This document shows positions 51,328 to 64,000 of a stretch of DNA of 64,000 bases, one piece after another. The DNA comes from Pelecanus crispus (taxonomy: Eukaryota; Chordata; Aves; Pelecaniformes; Pelecanidae): positions 4,662,372 through 4,726,371 of the forward strand of contig NC_134655.1 of assembly GCF_030463565.1 (NCBI RefSeq). The letters run 5' to 3'. Position 1 is the first letter of the stretch, and every line of letters begins with the position of its first letter. The translations under genes and the position numbers were made by a program. The notes below the pieces were generated by a model. It ran no database searches, was not told the origin of the DNA, and saw only the letters and a program-made list of their open reading frames with translations.

Positions 51328-51336
51328 CTGGAGGAC
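51328..51336 (-). CDS. COL4A5: COL4A5 microexon 41B (9 bases)
   Basis: On - reads CCTTCCAG|GTCCTCCAG|GTTAGAC. Nine bases in phase 1-1, completing and starting split glycine codons, so inclusion adds one Gly-Pro-Pro triplet without changing frame. It lies between exons 41 and 42, where human COL4A5 has the alternatively spliced 9-base exons 41A/41B. The upstream flank shares 17 identical bases (51343-51359) with that of 41A. Confidence 0.8.
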
Positions 51337-53618
51337 CTGGAAGGATCAGAGTTCACCAAAGCCCAATGATCGATGTTAGAAGGGTCAGACATCACACAGT
51401 ACAAAACAAGATTACTAGTTAGAAATAGTACAGATGACAGCATATACACTACACAACAACCCATCTCACCAGCATATTTTGTATTTACAATATAATCCAC
51501 ATGCATGCATAAAACCATACATGAATACACAACGATATGTATTTTCAGATACAAGTTATTCTGGTGACTAGGCTCTACTAAGACTAATTTGACACTTCAT
51601 TTAACAGAAAACTTAAAGCTTTACTAAAGAACGTGTTATTGCTTCGACATTACAGCTGAGGCCTGTGACTGGTTAGTCCTGCTCACAACGGGGTTTGGAC
51701 TATGCAACCATTTCACTGACAATATTCAACATCACAGGGCTTGGAGCTTGGCAAATATGCAGGTAAATTGTGAATGACAACTTACTCTTGAGCAAAATTC
51801 TGCTTTGGGCAGGGGGCAAGTGTGGTGAACAGAAGGACTTATCACCACTAACCAGGTTTGAGCCTCAACTATCTGTGAATACAGTTCTAGGACTGAAAAG
51901 TAGGCTTCTACCCTCCTTCAAAACAGTAAGCAGGATTGACATGGATCAAAAGGGCTGCAAATGCTATGAGCAAAGATACAGCAGAATGTACAAATTTAGA
52001 ATTTGTTGTCTTTACTGTTGGCATTATTTTTTCTTGATAAAAATACCCCAAGATGCTAATTTACCTGTTTAAGGTTATTATGGAGAATGGAATGTGATAA
52101 CATCCTTAGAAAAAACGTTTAATTGTCCTCTTTCAAAAGGTAAGCTGTTTGTCCCTACCATGCTCCTGAATTAATACATACTTTAGCTCCTGTGCCACTT
52201 GCATCTTTCATGTCAGTGAAATGATTTAAACATATCAACATATCACCATGCAATTTACAGCTAGAAACTACAATAAATACACATCAGGTTTACCTCAATG
52301 AGCTATTTCTTACATATTTGGTAAATTATTTTAAATACTAACTGTAATACAGTTAAAAATACTGACATGGACATTTCACTGTTAAGTACTTATAAACTAT
52401 ATTTCACTTTTAGATAAGTTTTGCTATGATTTATAAATCTGTCCTATACTTGATGATGATTGACTTCTGGCTGGGCACAGTCACAGGGTGGAACGAAACA
52501 TGAAGGAATTGCTAAGTTCCTCTCAGCATACCCATGATGATAGCCTTCTTTGAAAGTGTGGTTACCACTTGTGTGGCCACAGTTTAATTAAATGGTAAAG
52601 CCACATTCATTTTTTTACATGACTGCATAAAGCTAGGATTCAAACATCAGGGGCTACCACGTTTGCTACCTCACAGTGCTTAGGACAGGATGCTAAAAAC
52701 TAAAATGTATTCCTTTATTGAATTTTGATGACAGTTCTTTGCTTCCTGAAGTCATCATAGCAAAACCTAAAGACATCACTATTATTAAACAGATATACCA
52801 AGTCATTTTCAATCTAGACACAGATGTTAAAAATCTTCCCAAGAGCTGGCTTGCACTACATGCCAATATGCTAAAATTACAATAAGCTTGTGAAAATCAC
52901 CATGTTCTTACCAATCCTGTTCCACCACCCTAGTGTTAGGGAGGGGAGGGCTGTATGCTTCGTTTTCATTAAATACATGTTAAAAGAAGAGCTTTCCTCA
53001 TTTCCTCTAAATGTGCTGGTGAAGCAAAACAATGGAAATAAGGATTTCTCTGCACTGGAAAGTGACAATACTCAAAGTTGGGAATGTAAAGCATCACTGT
53101 TACTCTGTATAAATTTTCCTATGGACACTGTTGGTATAAAAGAAGCATCTAATTTATTTAAGTCACTTGAGCGTGTCCAAAATCAACAGTACCAGGTGTT
53201 AAAAAAATGAATAATGTCGTTTGCCCAAGCTGCAAAACACAATTATACAGCAAAGACATGGGAGGACAGCACAATAAGCTTTTTTAAAAAAGATGAAAAA
53301 CAGTATATTTTTTTTTTCAATGGTACTGAGAATAAATATCCTAAAACAAGTTTCACAGTTGGGGACGCTTTATAAAAGACTTGCAAATCTGGACCCATGT
53401 GATCTTCCCACCATGGGGAGAGCAACACTATGGCCTTCCAATGTCAGTCCTACAGCAACATGGTGGAAGAGTCTGAAAGCCAACTCTGAGCTTTTCTCTT
53501 CTACCACAAATTAAAAGGTATGTCTGAAAAATGACTCAGCATATCTACATTTAGATACTACAAAAGTATATACATCCATTTTCATGCAAAGTTATTATTT
53601 TGGAGTTAAGGGGCTAAC

Positions 53619-53627
53619 CTGAGGGAC
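53619..53627 (-). CDS. COL4A5: COL4A5 microexon 41A (9 bases)
   Basis: On - reads CTACTCCCAG|GTCCCTCAG|GTTAGCC. Nine bases, phase 1-1; inclusion adds Gly-Pro-Ser. Together with 41B it would insert GPSGPP between exon 41 and exon 42 and preserve the Gly-X-Y register; the human counterpart inserts GPTGFQ. The flank 53639-53655 is identical to that of 41B. The exon is too short to be found by gene finders. Confidence 0.8.
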
Positions 53628-56305
53628 CTGGGAGTAGGGGATCAGAGTTCACCAAGGTCATCATTAGAACAAGGGGAAAAACATCAAAATTGTTAGAAAT
53701 ATCAACAAGCTAACATATTCAACTAAACCTTTCTTTTTAGATTTAGCTCAATATTCCTTTACATACAGTATGCAAAACACCAAACTATTATTATTTATAG
53801 CAATGAAAATAGACATGTGGAGTAACAGCAGTGTTGTGTTGCCCTGGAAATTGGCTTACTTTTTATAACTGATTAATAAATCCATCCCAACACCATCTAT
53901 TAACGTTTGTTTTGGGGGCAACTCCACTGAAGTCAGAGAGCTACACCATGTTTGACTTCATTTTCACTAATCTTAGAACATACCCAGAAGTCAACAACAA
54001 ACAGTATACACTTCTGGTTTTATTTACGTCCCTAGAAGGGGGGTAATTTGACAGTCACATAGCTGCTTTTATGACTAGCTGCCTTAAGTTGAAATGTTAC
54101 AAAATCAGCGTTCCAACAATAGACTGTGTTATCATTTGAAACAAAAGGCTGGAGTGCTGATTGTACCAGAATTGCAATAATAGTTTGGTGTATCCACATT
54201 AGTTCACACATAACTGAGCAAAACAAATGCTTCACTTTATACATTGCATGCAACAAAAATGGAAATAAGAGAAGGAATGAGAGAGAGAGAGAACATGGCT
54301 GAGCAGAACCTCACTGGTTGCTTCCCCCTGCCAATGCTCATAACACTGCACAAAATGAGACCTGCCATTCCTCTGCTTCCCCAGCTGATGAGAGTCACCT
54401 CATTTATACAGAGAAGTGTAAACAGGGATGAGAAGCTTCATAAAACCACCAATGCTACAGCAGAGCATAGAATCTCAGTTGGTAGTTTTATTATACATCA
54501 GGTGCTGCTTAGCTGGTTTACTTTTTTTTTTTTTTTTTTTAAGAGTTTGGAGATATCCTCTGTATAAGAATCTTTTAAAAAGAAAGCCTATACTCTCATG
54601 GACCAATCAGCTTCCTGTGCCAAAATTTTAATTGCTGTACCACTCTCTATATACAGAAGAATTATATTTGGAAGATCTTGACATCTAGGATGTCTTAGGC
54701 CTTTATTTGGGCACATTTAAATTATGAAACCCAAGTCCATCTCTTACCTCTTCACTCCGCCTCCCACTTGCCCCGGCTGCAACTCTAACCACAGTGGGCA
54801 GAGCTGGGATTACTTTTCCTGTACTCCTACGTGGCAGTGAGTAACTAGGCAGAAAGGGACATGGCCACACAGAAAATGGAAAGCAAATGAGGACTACCAA
54901 CTTGCTGCAGGGATGCTCCACTGACTGGTTAGAGCCTCTGGGGCAGAGCACGGAGGAAGTTCCTCCAGGAGAAAGGGAGAAGGCATGCACTCCTTCCACT
55001 AACCAAATAGGAAACCAGGAAGAGATTGTGACTGGCTGTGAATTATTAACCCACTGGGTTGTTCCATACCAGTCGTGTAAAATGCAGGTTTCGGATACAA
55101 CACAATTCAAGTATTTTTACTAGGACTAAAAGAAAACTTCATTATCCTGGCAAACAGCACCCCAGTTTTAAGGTGTTATACATTAAAACCAAATTTTGTT
55201 TATAATAAGTCATTTTTTTAAATGCACAGTTAGGATAGATGAGTTCATAGCCTACTCTGCACAAGCGAAAAGCTCATACTGCCATTGAGAATAATCAAAT
55301 ATTACTCAATTCCAGTTCCAGTGAAAATACTTTGATAAAATTCCATTCTGAAAACGTTTTTCAGTGGGACTGCCTACTCCTGTATAAGAAGCAAGCACGA
55401 GAAAAAAAAACAAATCTTCAAATCTTTGCGAGGGTGTCCTGCAAAGCTAAACTCTCCCTTGATACCTAAAAATAACAATACATGTGTAGCAGCTTTTCTT
55501 ACAAATGCACTAGCTCAAAACTAACTTTCTGTTATTCAAAGATTTCTCTGGGGAAAAATCTGAGGTCTGAGCTTGAGGGCAATAAATAAAAATACTAATT
55601 CTCCATTTATATGCAAAGAAAAAACTGTAATCAACCAATAGCTTTGTTTGAAAGTGATCTCCTTTGAGCATGTCAAGTGAGATGAGTCTTATTGGTGGCA
55701 AAGTACTTCTGGACTCAAGATACAGCAATAAGCTTGAGCCAGAGCTGTGACAGGTTCATTAAAGTTAGATTTTTCAAGAACAGTATCTAAATGCAAATAA
55801 ATATTCTATGACACAAAATATAAATCAAATTCCAATACATGCCAGGGAGTTGCTCAGCAATGTTAACTCAGTATAGTGGTTTTTTTCATTCCCAGAATTA
55901 GTTGGTGCAGGAACAAAATGCAAACATGGAATGGAAAGATGAACACGGCATGATGGTGCACTGAGTCCATGGGAGCCACGTGACACAATGAAGCAATGAC
56001 TTATGTTACATGACACGAAGATGAAGAGGCAGCTATCATCCAATTTGATCATGCTGTGATGCTAGCGTGAATTTGATTTTCATGACTCTTAAAATGATGG
56101 GGTTTGTTACTTTTGTTTTTTTGTGCGCGATGACGTTTGCTGATCACGTGACAATACTGCAAAGGTATCAGATACTCAAAAGTCGATATCGTGCTCGGTA
56201 GATGATTACTGTGACAGCATGCGGAGAATCTCCCGTTTATTAACGCATTGGATTTTTGCTGCCAGGTATCAGAGATTAATAGAAACTGAGGCTGTTTTAT
56301 TTTTA

Positions 56306-57487
<1,182 letters not shown>

Positions 57488-57538
57488 CTGACAATCCTGG
57501 GAGTCCTGGAGGTCCGGGGCGCCCAAAACCTGGTAGAC
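57488..57538 (-). CDS. COL4A5: COL4A5 exon 40 (helix)
   Basis: 51 bases encoding [16 protein letters not shown] with the GFGRPG interruption (human GFGNPG). Acceptor CTTCAG, donor CAG|GTAAAG. Confidence 0.95.
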
Positions 57539-58099
57539 CTGAAGAGAAACAGATTCAGTTAATAATGAACATTCAGCTTTCAAGTCTCCAGGAACAGGAA
57601 TATGAGGCTGAGAATGATGAAAGTGCAGTTCGTCTAAATCTCCGATTTAGATTCTCATTCAGGATTCTCATTCACTTACCAGTCTACACCAAAGCTGGAG
57701 ATTTTGCTACTAAAATGCATCTGTAACTTTCGTATTTCCATCCATTCACAAGATGCTCTTTCAGATTTTGGAAGTTAATACATTGGCATTTCTGGTTGGG
57801 GTTCTATCTTTAAGGCAGACATTACACCGTTTATCCATTCTGTAACTGAGTTGAAGCAATACAGCTATCATGGAACACAGGAACAGGGGCTGGTGTTGGA
57901 GTCAGGTAGTAAAAATCTAAGAGCTGACTGAATTCTTGTCCTGTGCTTCACTGGCAGCTTGACAGCACCCTTTGTGAACCATTCAGCAGCTGGGAACCAC
58001 AGAAGCAGCTTTGAAGGTGTATGGGCAGTTATAGGAAAAATAGAATAGAGAAAGCAATGCCGAGTGAAGAGGAGAAAACAAACAGGAAGGATACCTAAC
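57539..58099 (-). other. COL4A5: COL4A5 intron 39
   Basis: 561-base intron, donor GTTAGG, acceptor CTTCAG. No further feature. Confidence 0.85.
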
Positions 58100-58198
58100 C
58101 TGGTTCGCCCTTCTGACCAGCTGGTCCGGGGATACCGTCTCGACCAGGCTGCCCTTTCTCCCCTGAAGGACCAGGAGGGCCAGGACGACCAATATCAC
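58100..58198 (-). CDS. COL4A5: COL4A5 exon 39 (helix)
   Basis: 99 bases encoding [18 protein letters not shown] and [15 protein letters not shown]. The second part is nearly identical to human alpha-5. Acceptor TTTTAG, donor CAG|GTTAGG. Confidence 0.95.
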
Positions 58199-58770
58199 CT
58201 AAAAGGGGGATAGAACACATTAGCACAGTAATGCCTGACCTGTAATAAAAAAAAAAGCAACCTCCCCGCCATCTGAATCTGAAGGTGTGACAATGTAACA
58301 ACAAATTCACAAGGGTGTAATCTTAAAATTAAAACATTTCTCTCTCTCCCTTTCTCTCCCCCTGACAATTTAGAAAAGGCTCTAGGCCTGTGACCTTTTA
58401 AGCAGTTAGTGTTTGCTAAAAATAATAACGGTTCCCTTTAGGATAAAGTAGAATTTTGCTCCTACAAAAACAGGTTAGACCACTGGATTACTTAACATAA
58501 ATAAAGCTGGTAAATACTGAAACAGTTACCTTCTTGTTTCAATAGCTAATGATAGGACTATGACAGCAGACAAAAGTCATCAAGAGAAAGTTCAAACTTC
58601 TTTCTTTTCTGTTTAATTTCAGTGAACTAAGTGCATGCAATGCGGTTTGAACATCCATATACATATAGATACATTTTCATGATGTTAAAAAAATAAGAAG
58701 ATAGGAAGTGGCTACATATGTTATGTTTTTCACAGAAGCAGCTGACCTTTGCTGCACTGTTCATGCTCAC
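58199..58770 (-). other. COL4A5: COL4A5 intron 38
   Basis: 572-base intron with pyrimidine-rich CT segment near 58340. No exon seen. Confidence 0.8.
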
Positions 58771-58851
58771 CTACTGGCCCAGGTGGTCCAGGCAGGCCAG
58801 GATTACCTGGAGGCCCCTCCATACCTTTTGGTCCTGGAATTCCTGGTGTTC
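58771..58851 (-). CDS. COL4A5: COL4A5 exon 38 (helix)
   Basis: 81 bases encoding [18 protein letters not shown] and LPGPPGPV. Uninterrupted triplets. Acceptor CTACAG, donor TAG|GTGAGC. Confidence 0.95.
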   Translation of the reverse strand, partial: EHQEFQDQKVWRGLQVILACLDHLGQ

Positions 58852-60126
58852 CTGTAGAGTACGGGCATTTCAATCAAATTAAGCACCAAACTGGCTTTTC
58901 AGCAGATCTTGAAATGCTATAATCTGAGATGCCCTGAGTAACAAATGAGCTAATTGTATCAAGATACTGTATTTATGCTCATTTTGCAGTTTTACAGCTG
59001 ATTAAGGAGATGAATTATAAAGCAAAGAATGTACAGAAACAAAACACACTAGCACAACTGTCCTTACTGCTACTCTCAAGACTCTGTCTTCTTAATTGTC
59101 GAGTCCCAGTGCCCAAGGACACAGTGAGTCTGGCAGTCTGCTAGGAAATTACCATTTTAAAGACAGGTGTTTCTGCTTGACAACAAAGTGAAAGCATTCT
59201 GAACTGCGGCTGGCTAGTCCTTCCCCAATCCTCTCTTTCTTTCCTGAAAAAGGATCTTAATAAAAATGGTCTTAGTTAGAATTTACACCAGATTCTCACC
59301 CCTATGGCATGAACTGAGTGGGAGGCAGCAAAAACCAATTGATCTGTTGCAGTATGTCTGTTCTGAACAGCATCTGAGCCTGATCAAGGTAGTGTCTCAA
59401 TACACCATTGTGCCTGTTCAGTCTTTCAGGCATGACATGAAGCAGAGGTTAAAAACTGTCAGGTTCATGGCCAGATTTTGTTCTCTTCTAAGCTTCCTGC
59501 TGCCATGACTACAATATTATAAATTCCCTAACTTCCTACGTTAAAGCAGCTCAAGCATGCTTGTAGAACAGCCTTTATTGCTGCAAATACAGCATAGGTA
59601 AAAACCTTGTTTCTTTAAATTGAGAATGAAAGAACTGACATATACCCATGAACAATCTCTATTTTTTTTTTTTAGAGAAAAGCGCAAAAACCTAATTTCA
59701 TTATGTTTCAGAAAGAGATTTCTCTTTAGAACATATTTTTAGACAATAAATGCTGTTAAAAAAGCCCAGTTTTCCTGATGACACGGTTTTACTGATTTGT
59801 GAAGGAAAAATATGGAGCCAAACACAGGTATTTTGTGGGTGAGAAGGTGAGAGTCTGACTGCTGTGGGGAGTGGAGAGCATTAGCTAACGCAACTGCTAC
59901 ATCCCCTCAGAGCAGATGAATGATTTCAGAAGGCACTCCTAAGCCATGCATTCACACACTTACTCTTGCAGCGACAATTCCAACAGCACAAAGCTTAGAA
60001 GCAGCAGATTGCTAGAAACTTTGAAAGAAGCTGCAGCCCTCCACCAATTACCCACCGTGTTTAGATATATATACACCAATATCAGAGAGCAAGAGGGAAA
60101 ATAAAAAAAATCCTGTTCAGAATTAC
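58852..60126 (-). other. COL4A5: COL4A5 intron 37
   Basis: 1.28 kb intron without a recognisable repeat or exon. A short open frame on + (59266-59508) has no supporting features. Confidence 0.8.
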
Positions 60127-60253
60127 CTGGGAATCCGGGAAGGCCTGGTTCTCCTTTTGCACCTGGACTGCCTGGAAAGCCAGGCAAACCAGGATTTCCA
60201 GGTATACCTTTACTGCCTGGACTACCTGGGTATCCGGGCAAACCAAGATCACC
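60127..60253 (-). CDS. COL4A5: COL4A5 exon 37 (helix)
   Basis: 127 bases beginning with a whole GGT codon: [43 protein letters not shown]. Phase-0 entry and phase-1 exit match human exon 37. Acceptor TCTAG, donor CAG|GTAATT. Confidence 0.95.
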
Positions 60254-61172
60254 CTAGAAAACATTAAGCAGAAATAAGAACCCAGTCTTTATAAGATGGG
60301 TAAGCTCTTGTACGTTCCCTGTCTTACCATCGCAAAAGGTCACCATTATATTGTGCACACTTCTCCTTATATCCAGTTAACGTTAACCATCTCACACAGA
60401 AACTTAACTGGAAATAGCAATTGTAAAGATTTTAACAGTTTCCCCCTACAATTTTGTATACAGAGTATCATAGCTTTTCCTCAGAACTGGCCTACATTAA
60501 AGAAAAATATGTTCTCTTTTCTTTCAGAAGAGACAGATTTTTAACCCATGATACTGCAGAAGAAAAAAAGAAATCTGTGGAGCTTTAATCATGCAATGTT
60601 TTTGCTGCATTAATTGCTGCTCATCATCAACTGTAAGGCATCAGTGAAGGCTGCTAGATATCTGTAGGTCTTTTTGTCACTTTTCTGTAAATGATAGTGC
60701 AAATGTTTTATATAGACTTAAAAATTTTAAAGCAGCAGTAATCATGATATATTAGCTCCTTAGTAATTTATTCTTAAATGCATATTGTCTTAATTTTTTT
60801 TAGAATTAACTACATAATTAGACATAGGGGCAATGATATTAATTGTATAAACCCCGACCAACTACCAAAATGTCAGTGGGTGTCACAGTGCAGACTAGGC
60901 CACTAACCGAACCCAACTTCAAAGGTCTGTAAACAATCTCCTCCTTTAAGCTGATTAAATTATATGTAAATATTTTCACCTTTAAAATTAGAAATTTTTG
61001 CTCCCACCTGAAAAGAACAAACCACAGTCAACTCTGCTTGTTATTAATATATTTATATACATGTTTCCAGTTATACATAATATATATTAAGTTATAGTTT
61101 AAAAAAAAAAAAAATCAACACAGAATCTAATTTCCTCATGGAATTTTCTATTGAGGAATTCTGTAAATATAC
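60254..61172 (-). other. COL4A5: COL4A5 intron 36
   Basis: 919-base AT-rich intron; donor AAG|GTATAT. No other feature. Confidence 0.85.
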
Positions 61173-61312
61173 CTTTGGTCCAGGGAGACCAGGAATACCA
61201 ATGCCTGAAAGACCAGGGTCACCTTTCTCCCCTTTCAATCCAGGAAATCCTGCAGGTCCAGGCTGCCCTGGACGTCCTGATATTCCTTGACTGCCTTTAA
61301 TCCCTGGGGGAC
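61173..61312 (-). CDS. COL4A5: COL4A5 exon 36 (helix with interruption)
   Basis: 140 bases encoding [52 protein letters not shown] breaks the triplet register as human SSIGLPG does. Ends in phase 0 after AAG. Acceptor GACAG. Confidence 0.95.
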
Positions 61313-62045
61313 CTGTCCAAAAGACAGAATACAAGTTTTACAAATATAAATAAAACGTCTGCAGTAGTTTAGAGAAATCACTCAAATTACAGCAACTGAA
61401 CTAGAAAGCACTAACAAATTGACTGTCTGGCTTTGAATACCTAATGTGTTTTTGTTTTTAAAAACAAACTAAAACAATTATCTAAAATCTCTCATGGCTT
61501 TTTACACGACATTTCTAAGCTTTCTTTTTTTATTCTTAACTTACACAAATCCAAATATGTCTTTATAGTATCTAGGCACAACTTAATATTAGGATCCTCA
61601 GAAACTGTAATTTTTGTTTTAGAAAGCAGTCTTTCTAAATAACGGAATTCATTTTCTCCTTCCCCTTTTGCTTGTGTCTGATGTCTTTTTTCTGACAGGT
61701 GGGTTTACAGAATCATCTTTTTTCTGAACTTTCACAGAGTGGATCTGAGAAACCAGAAAAGGATGAAAGTTACAAAATGTAGATCATTCTGCTTCTGCAT
61801 CTGTAAGCACTTTAAAGTAATACGTATTTACAATATATTTGCTATTTGCACTTTCTGTTTTAATAGGTATTTCCAATTTCTTATGTACTATTTCAACAAA
61901 TGTGTTTATAGGGCTTTATGTATTCCTCATCTGCACTGCCATTTAAATATATTATTAGACACTGCATACAAGCAGATCCACTTTTGTACTATATAAAAGG
62001 AAAACACTGGACAAAATAAAGTAAAATACAAGCACAGAAACTAAC
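61313..62045 (-). other. COL4A5: COL4A5 intron 35
   Basis: 733-base intron, donor GTTAGT, acceptor GGACAG. Nothing else recognised. Confidence 0.85.
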
Positions 62046-62135
62046 CTGGAAGGCCCATCTCTCCCATGGCACCTTTTAACCCTGGAGGTCCTGTTGGTCC
62101 AGGCTGCCCAGGAAGCCCCCTGTCTCCCTTGATGC
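62046..62135 (-). CDS. COL4A5: COL4A5 exon 35 (helix)
   Basis: 90 bases encoding [18 protein letters not shown] and [12 protein letters not shown]. Acceptor CCTAG, donor CAG|GTTAGT. Confidence 0.95.
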
Positions 62136-63138
62136 CTAGGAAAGTTGTGAGTTTAGTTAGTTAATGGCAATAATTAAAAGTTTCTGATATTCATGTGTTC
62201 TCATATGAATATGCTTGTCATCTAATTACAAAGGCAATGGATTTGGAATTGCTTTAGGCCTCATACTGCTACATACTTTTTCACACCTATTTGTAGTGAA
62301 ATATTAATCATCAGTTTGTTCCAAGTCAAGATTTGATCGGGGCAGCTTCTGCTTTGTTTTGAAGATTAGTCTAATGAAATGGGTCAAATCTCAGTCCATG
62401 GTTTAGTAACCATCTGAAACAATTTAGTACTGGTGTGACTTGGTCTCTCATGAGTTGTTCTGCAGAGTGAACACATTATCTCTTTCTCCTCTGCAACAGG
62501 TATTCAGTAACTTCTATTATGGAATTAAATGCGACCTACAATGCTTAAACTAGTTTGAGTCCTGGATGGTTAAAAAAATTCCCCAAGCGCAACAAGATAT
62601 TTAGAGCAAGACCTATATTAGAAATAGTAAGCAAAGATTCACGATTTCAGATAATTTGTTATAGCTGTAGGAAGAAGCAGTGCACAATGGAATTCATTTT
62701 TCTTGATCCTTGCAGTTCTTGAAAGCAAAGATGTGACATCCAGCCAGCCTTTGCAATACACTCATTTGGCCATTTGCAAAGTACGAGTATAATGACTAAT
62801 AATATAAGAAATAAACATATGAAACAGGCAAGTCCTGTTGGCAGATCCTGCAGTCACGTTGCTTGCTCAAGCAGCAAACACTCTTCCAGTCATCCTAAGC
62901 TATCCTAGTCTTCAATGGGATCGGCTTAAAACTGCTTTTGGGTCTCTTAGAAGGAAAGAGCTCAAAGCATGCTTTTTAGATAATGATTTTAAATGTCCCC
63001 AAACTGTGTTGCAGCTTTAAGTGTAAATCCCTGGGCTTTGCTTAGATATACCTGCATTAACATCCCAATCCCATGCGATAAAAACGCATGCAAATTTTTA
63101 CACATCAAAACAGTCCTTCTGAGGCCTTGTTTACGTAC
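62136..63138 (-). other. COL4A5: COL4A5 intron 34
   Basis: 1.0 kb intron with no recognisable internal feature. Confidence 0.85.
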
Positions 63139-63237
63139 CTGGCAATCCTGGCACACCTGGTGGGCCAATAGGTCCTGGTGGGCCTGGGTCACCGGGGAGA
63201 CCTTGATAACCCTTCTGTCCTGATAAACCAGGGATAC
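63139..63237 (-). CDS. COL4A5: COL4A5 exon 34 (helix)
   Basis: 99 bases encoding [43 protein letters not shown] is shared with human alpha-5. Acceptor TTGAG|GTATCC is a weaker one; donor CAG|GTACGT. It is the most 5' exon of the gene within the window. Confidence 0.94.
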
Positions 63238-64000
63238 CTCAAAGGAAAAAGATAAATTTCATTGTTATTACTTTTACTGAATGTTTTCTTTTACCTTAAG
63301 AGATCAGATGTACCTACAAGGTGAATAAAAATCCAAATAGGGATTTTTCTTCAGTAAATATAATTTTCCCTCATTTAGTGAAGAGAAGTATCACAGAACA
63401 CAAAATATTGCTTCTGGAAAGTTTAAAATTACTACAGAACAGGAACAATATAAGTAAGTAGAGGAAAAAGTAACTTTACGATCAATGCCAATATATTTCA
63501 TTCAGAAGGGACTGTCTTTCCAGATGAGCAGACTCCATGCTAACCCCTCTGTTTATTCATCCAAATTATTTAGATACCTGTTTAATTACATTGCTACACC
63601 AGAAGCACTTTGGGACTGATATATTATAAAAAGTAATGCAGGTATTTGAGCAGATTTTTACAAATTCTATGTGGTTATTATCCCATACAATAACTTTGTG
63701 CTGCCCTGCAGGCATAGTTAAATCTGCTCTCTACAGCTCTTTCTTAACAGAGCAGGGAAAAAAAAGAAAACAAACCCAAAAGGTGAGTGTCTTAGGATCC
63801 TACCTAGGCTTCACAGAAATTAATACAATAGATAAATTAGCACAATAATGGCTGGGCCAACATTAAAGAAAGGCATTCTGGTTCTCTCTAGGGTAGAATA
63901 TTTTTACTCTTCTCAAGAGTAAATTAGAGTTCAAAGGGGACATCAGAACCCTTTTGGGGTGGGGTGGGGGTCGGGGGGGAAGCCAGTGAGAGAAAACAGA
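63238..64000 (-). other. COL4A5: COL4A5 intron 33, partial
   Basis: Intron sequence running off the window edge. The only feature is a G-rich tract near the end (63956-63979). Confidence 0.8.
63956..63979 (+). other. G-quadruplex-prone tract
   Basis: Four runs of four or more G with loops of one or two bases (GGGG-T-GGGG-T-GGGGG-TC-G7), on the strand that is template for COL4A5. Confidence 0.7.

Overview
This is nuclear DNA from a vertebrate, almost certainly a bird. It carries long introns, AT-rich intergenic DNA, a GC-rich CpG-island promoter, a CR1-type LINE and avian-style endogenous retroviral (ERV) debris. No species can be assigned. Nothing bacterial, plasmid or CRISPR-like is present.

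Two real genes lie tail to tail. On the + strand, IRS4 (insulin receptor substrate 4) starts at 14132 in a CpG island at about 12.95-14.9 kb. One uninterrupted coding block runs to a TAA at 17641 and encodes a PH domain, a PTB domain and a tail rich in YxxM tyrosines. On the - strand, the 3' half of COL4A5 (collagen IV alpha-5) enters at 64000 and ends with its stop codon at 43406. I resolved 18 ordinary exons, matching exons 34-51 of the human gene in order, phase and length as I recall them. I also found two 9-base microexons at 53619-53627 and 51328-51336, which correspond to human exons 41A and 41B. The convergent IRS4/COL4A5 pair is the arrangement of human Xq22.3, and it separates these genes from IRS1/COL4A4 and IRS2/COL4A1.

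Layout: 0.9-2.9 kb, CR1 LINE with its 5' end retained and its 3' end lost. 2.9-5.5 kb, a mosaic of LTR-like sequence and ERV gag debris (- strand) alternating with two ordered pieces of an OSBPL9 retrocopy (+ strand). 5.5-12.9 kb, intergenic DNA with only an old SINE-like fragment and a small duplication. 12.95-14.13 kb, promoter and 5'UTR with five CCAAT boxes at fairly even spacing. 14.13-17.64 kb, IRS4 coding block. 17.6-35.0 kb, probable IRS4 intron: a donor-like site three bases before the last two codons and a strong acceptor at 34981/34982 would replace the C-terminal Gly-Ser-stop by Asp-stop, as in the split C-terminus of IRS2. 35.0-37.4 kb, probable IRS4 3'UTR. 37.4-42.4 kb, intergenic. 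42.4-64 kb, COL4A5 3'UTR, NC1 exons and triple-helix exons.

The most useful observations are the paired 9-base COL4A5 exons, whose flanking introns are visibly homologous to each other; the apparently retained IRS4 C-terminal intron and C-terminal tyrosines; and the OSBPL9/ERV mosaic. IRS4 is a cytoplasmic signalling adaptor and COL4A5 a basement-membrane structural protein, so the pair reflects old synteny rather than shared function.
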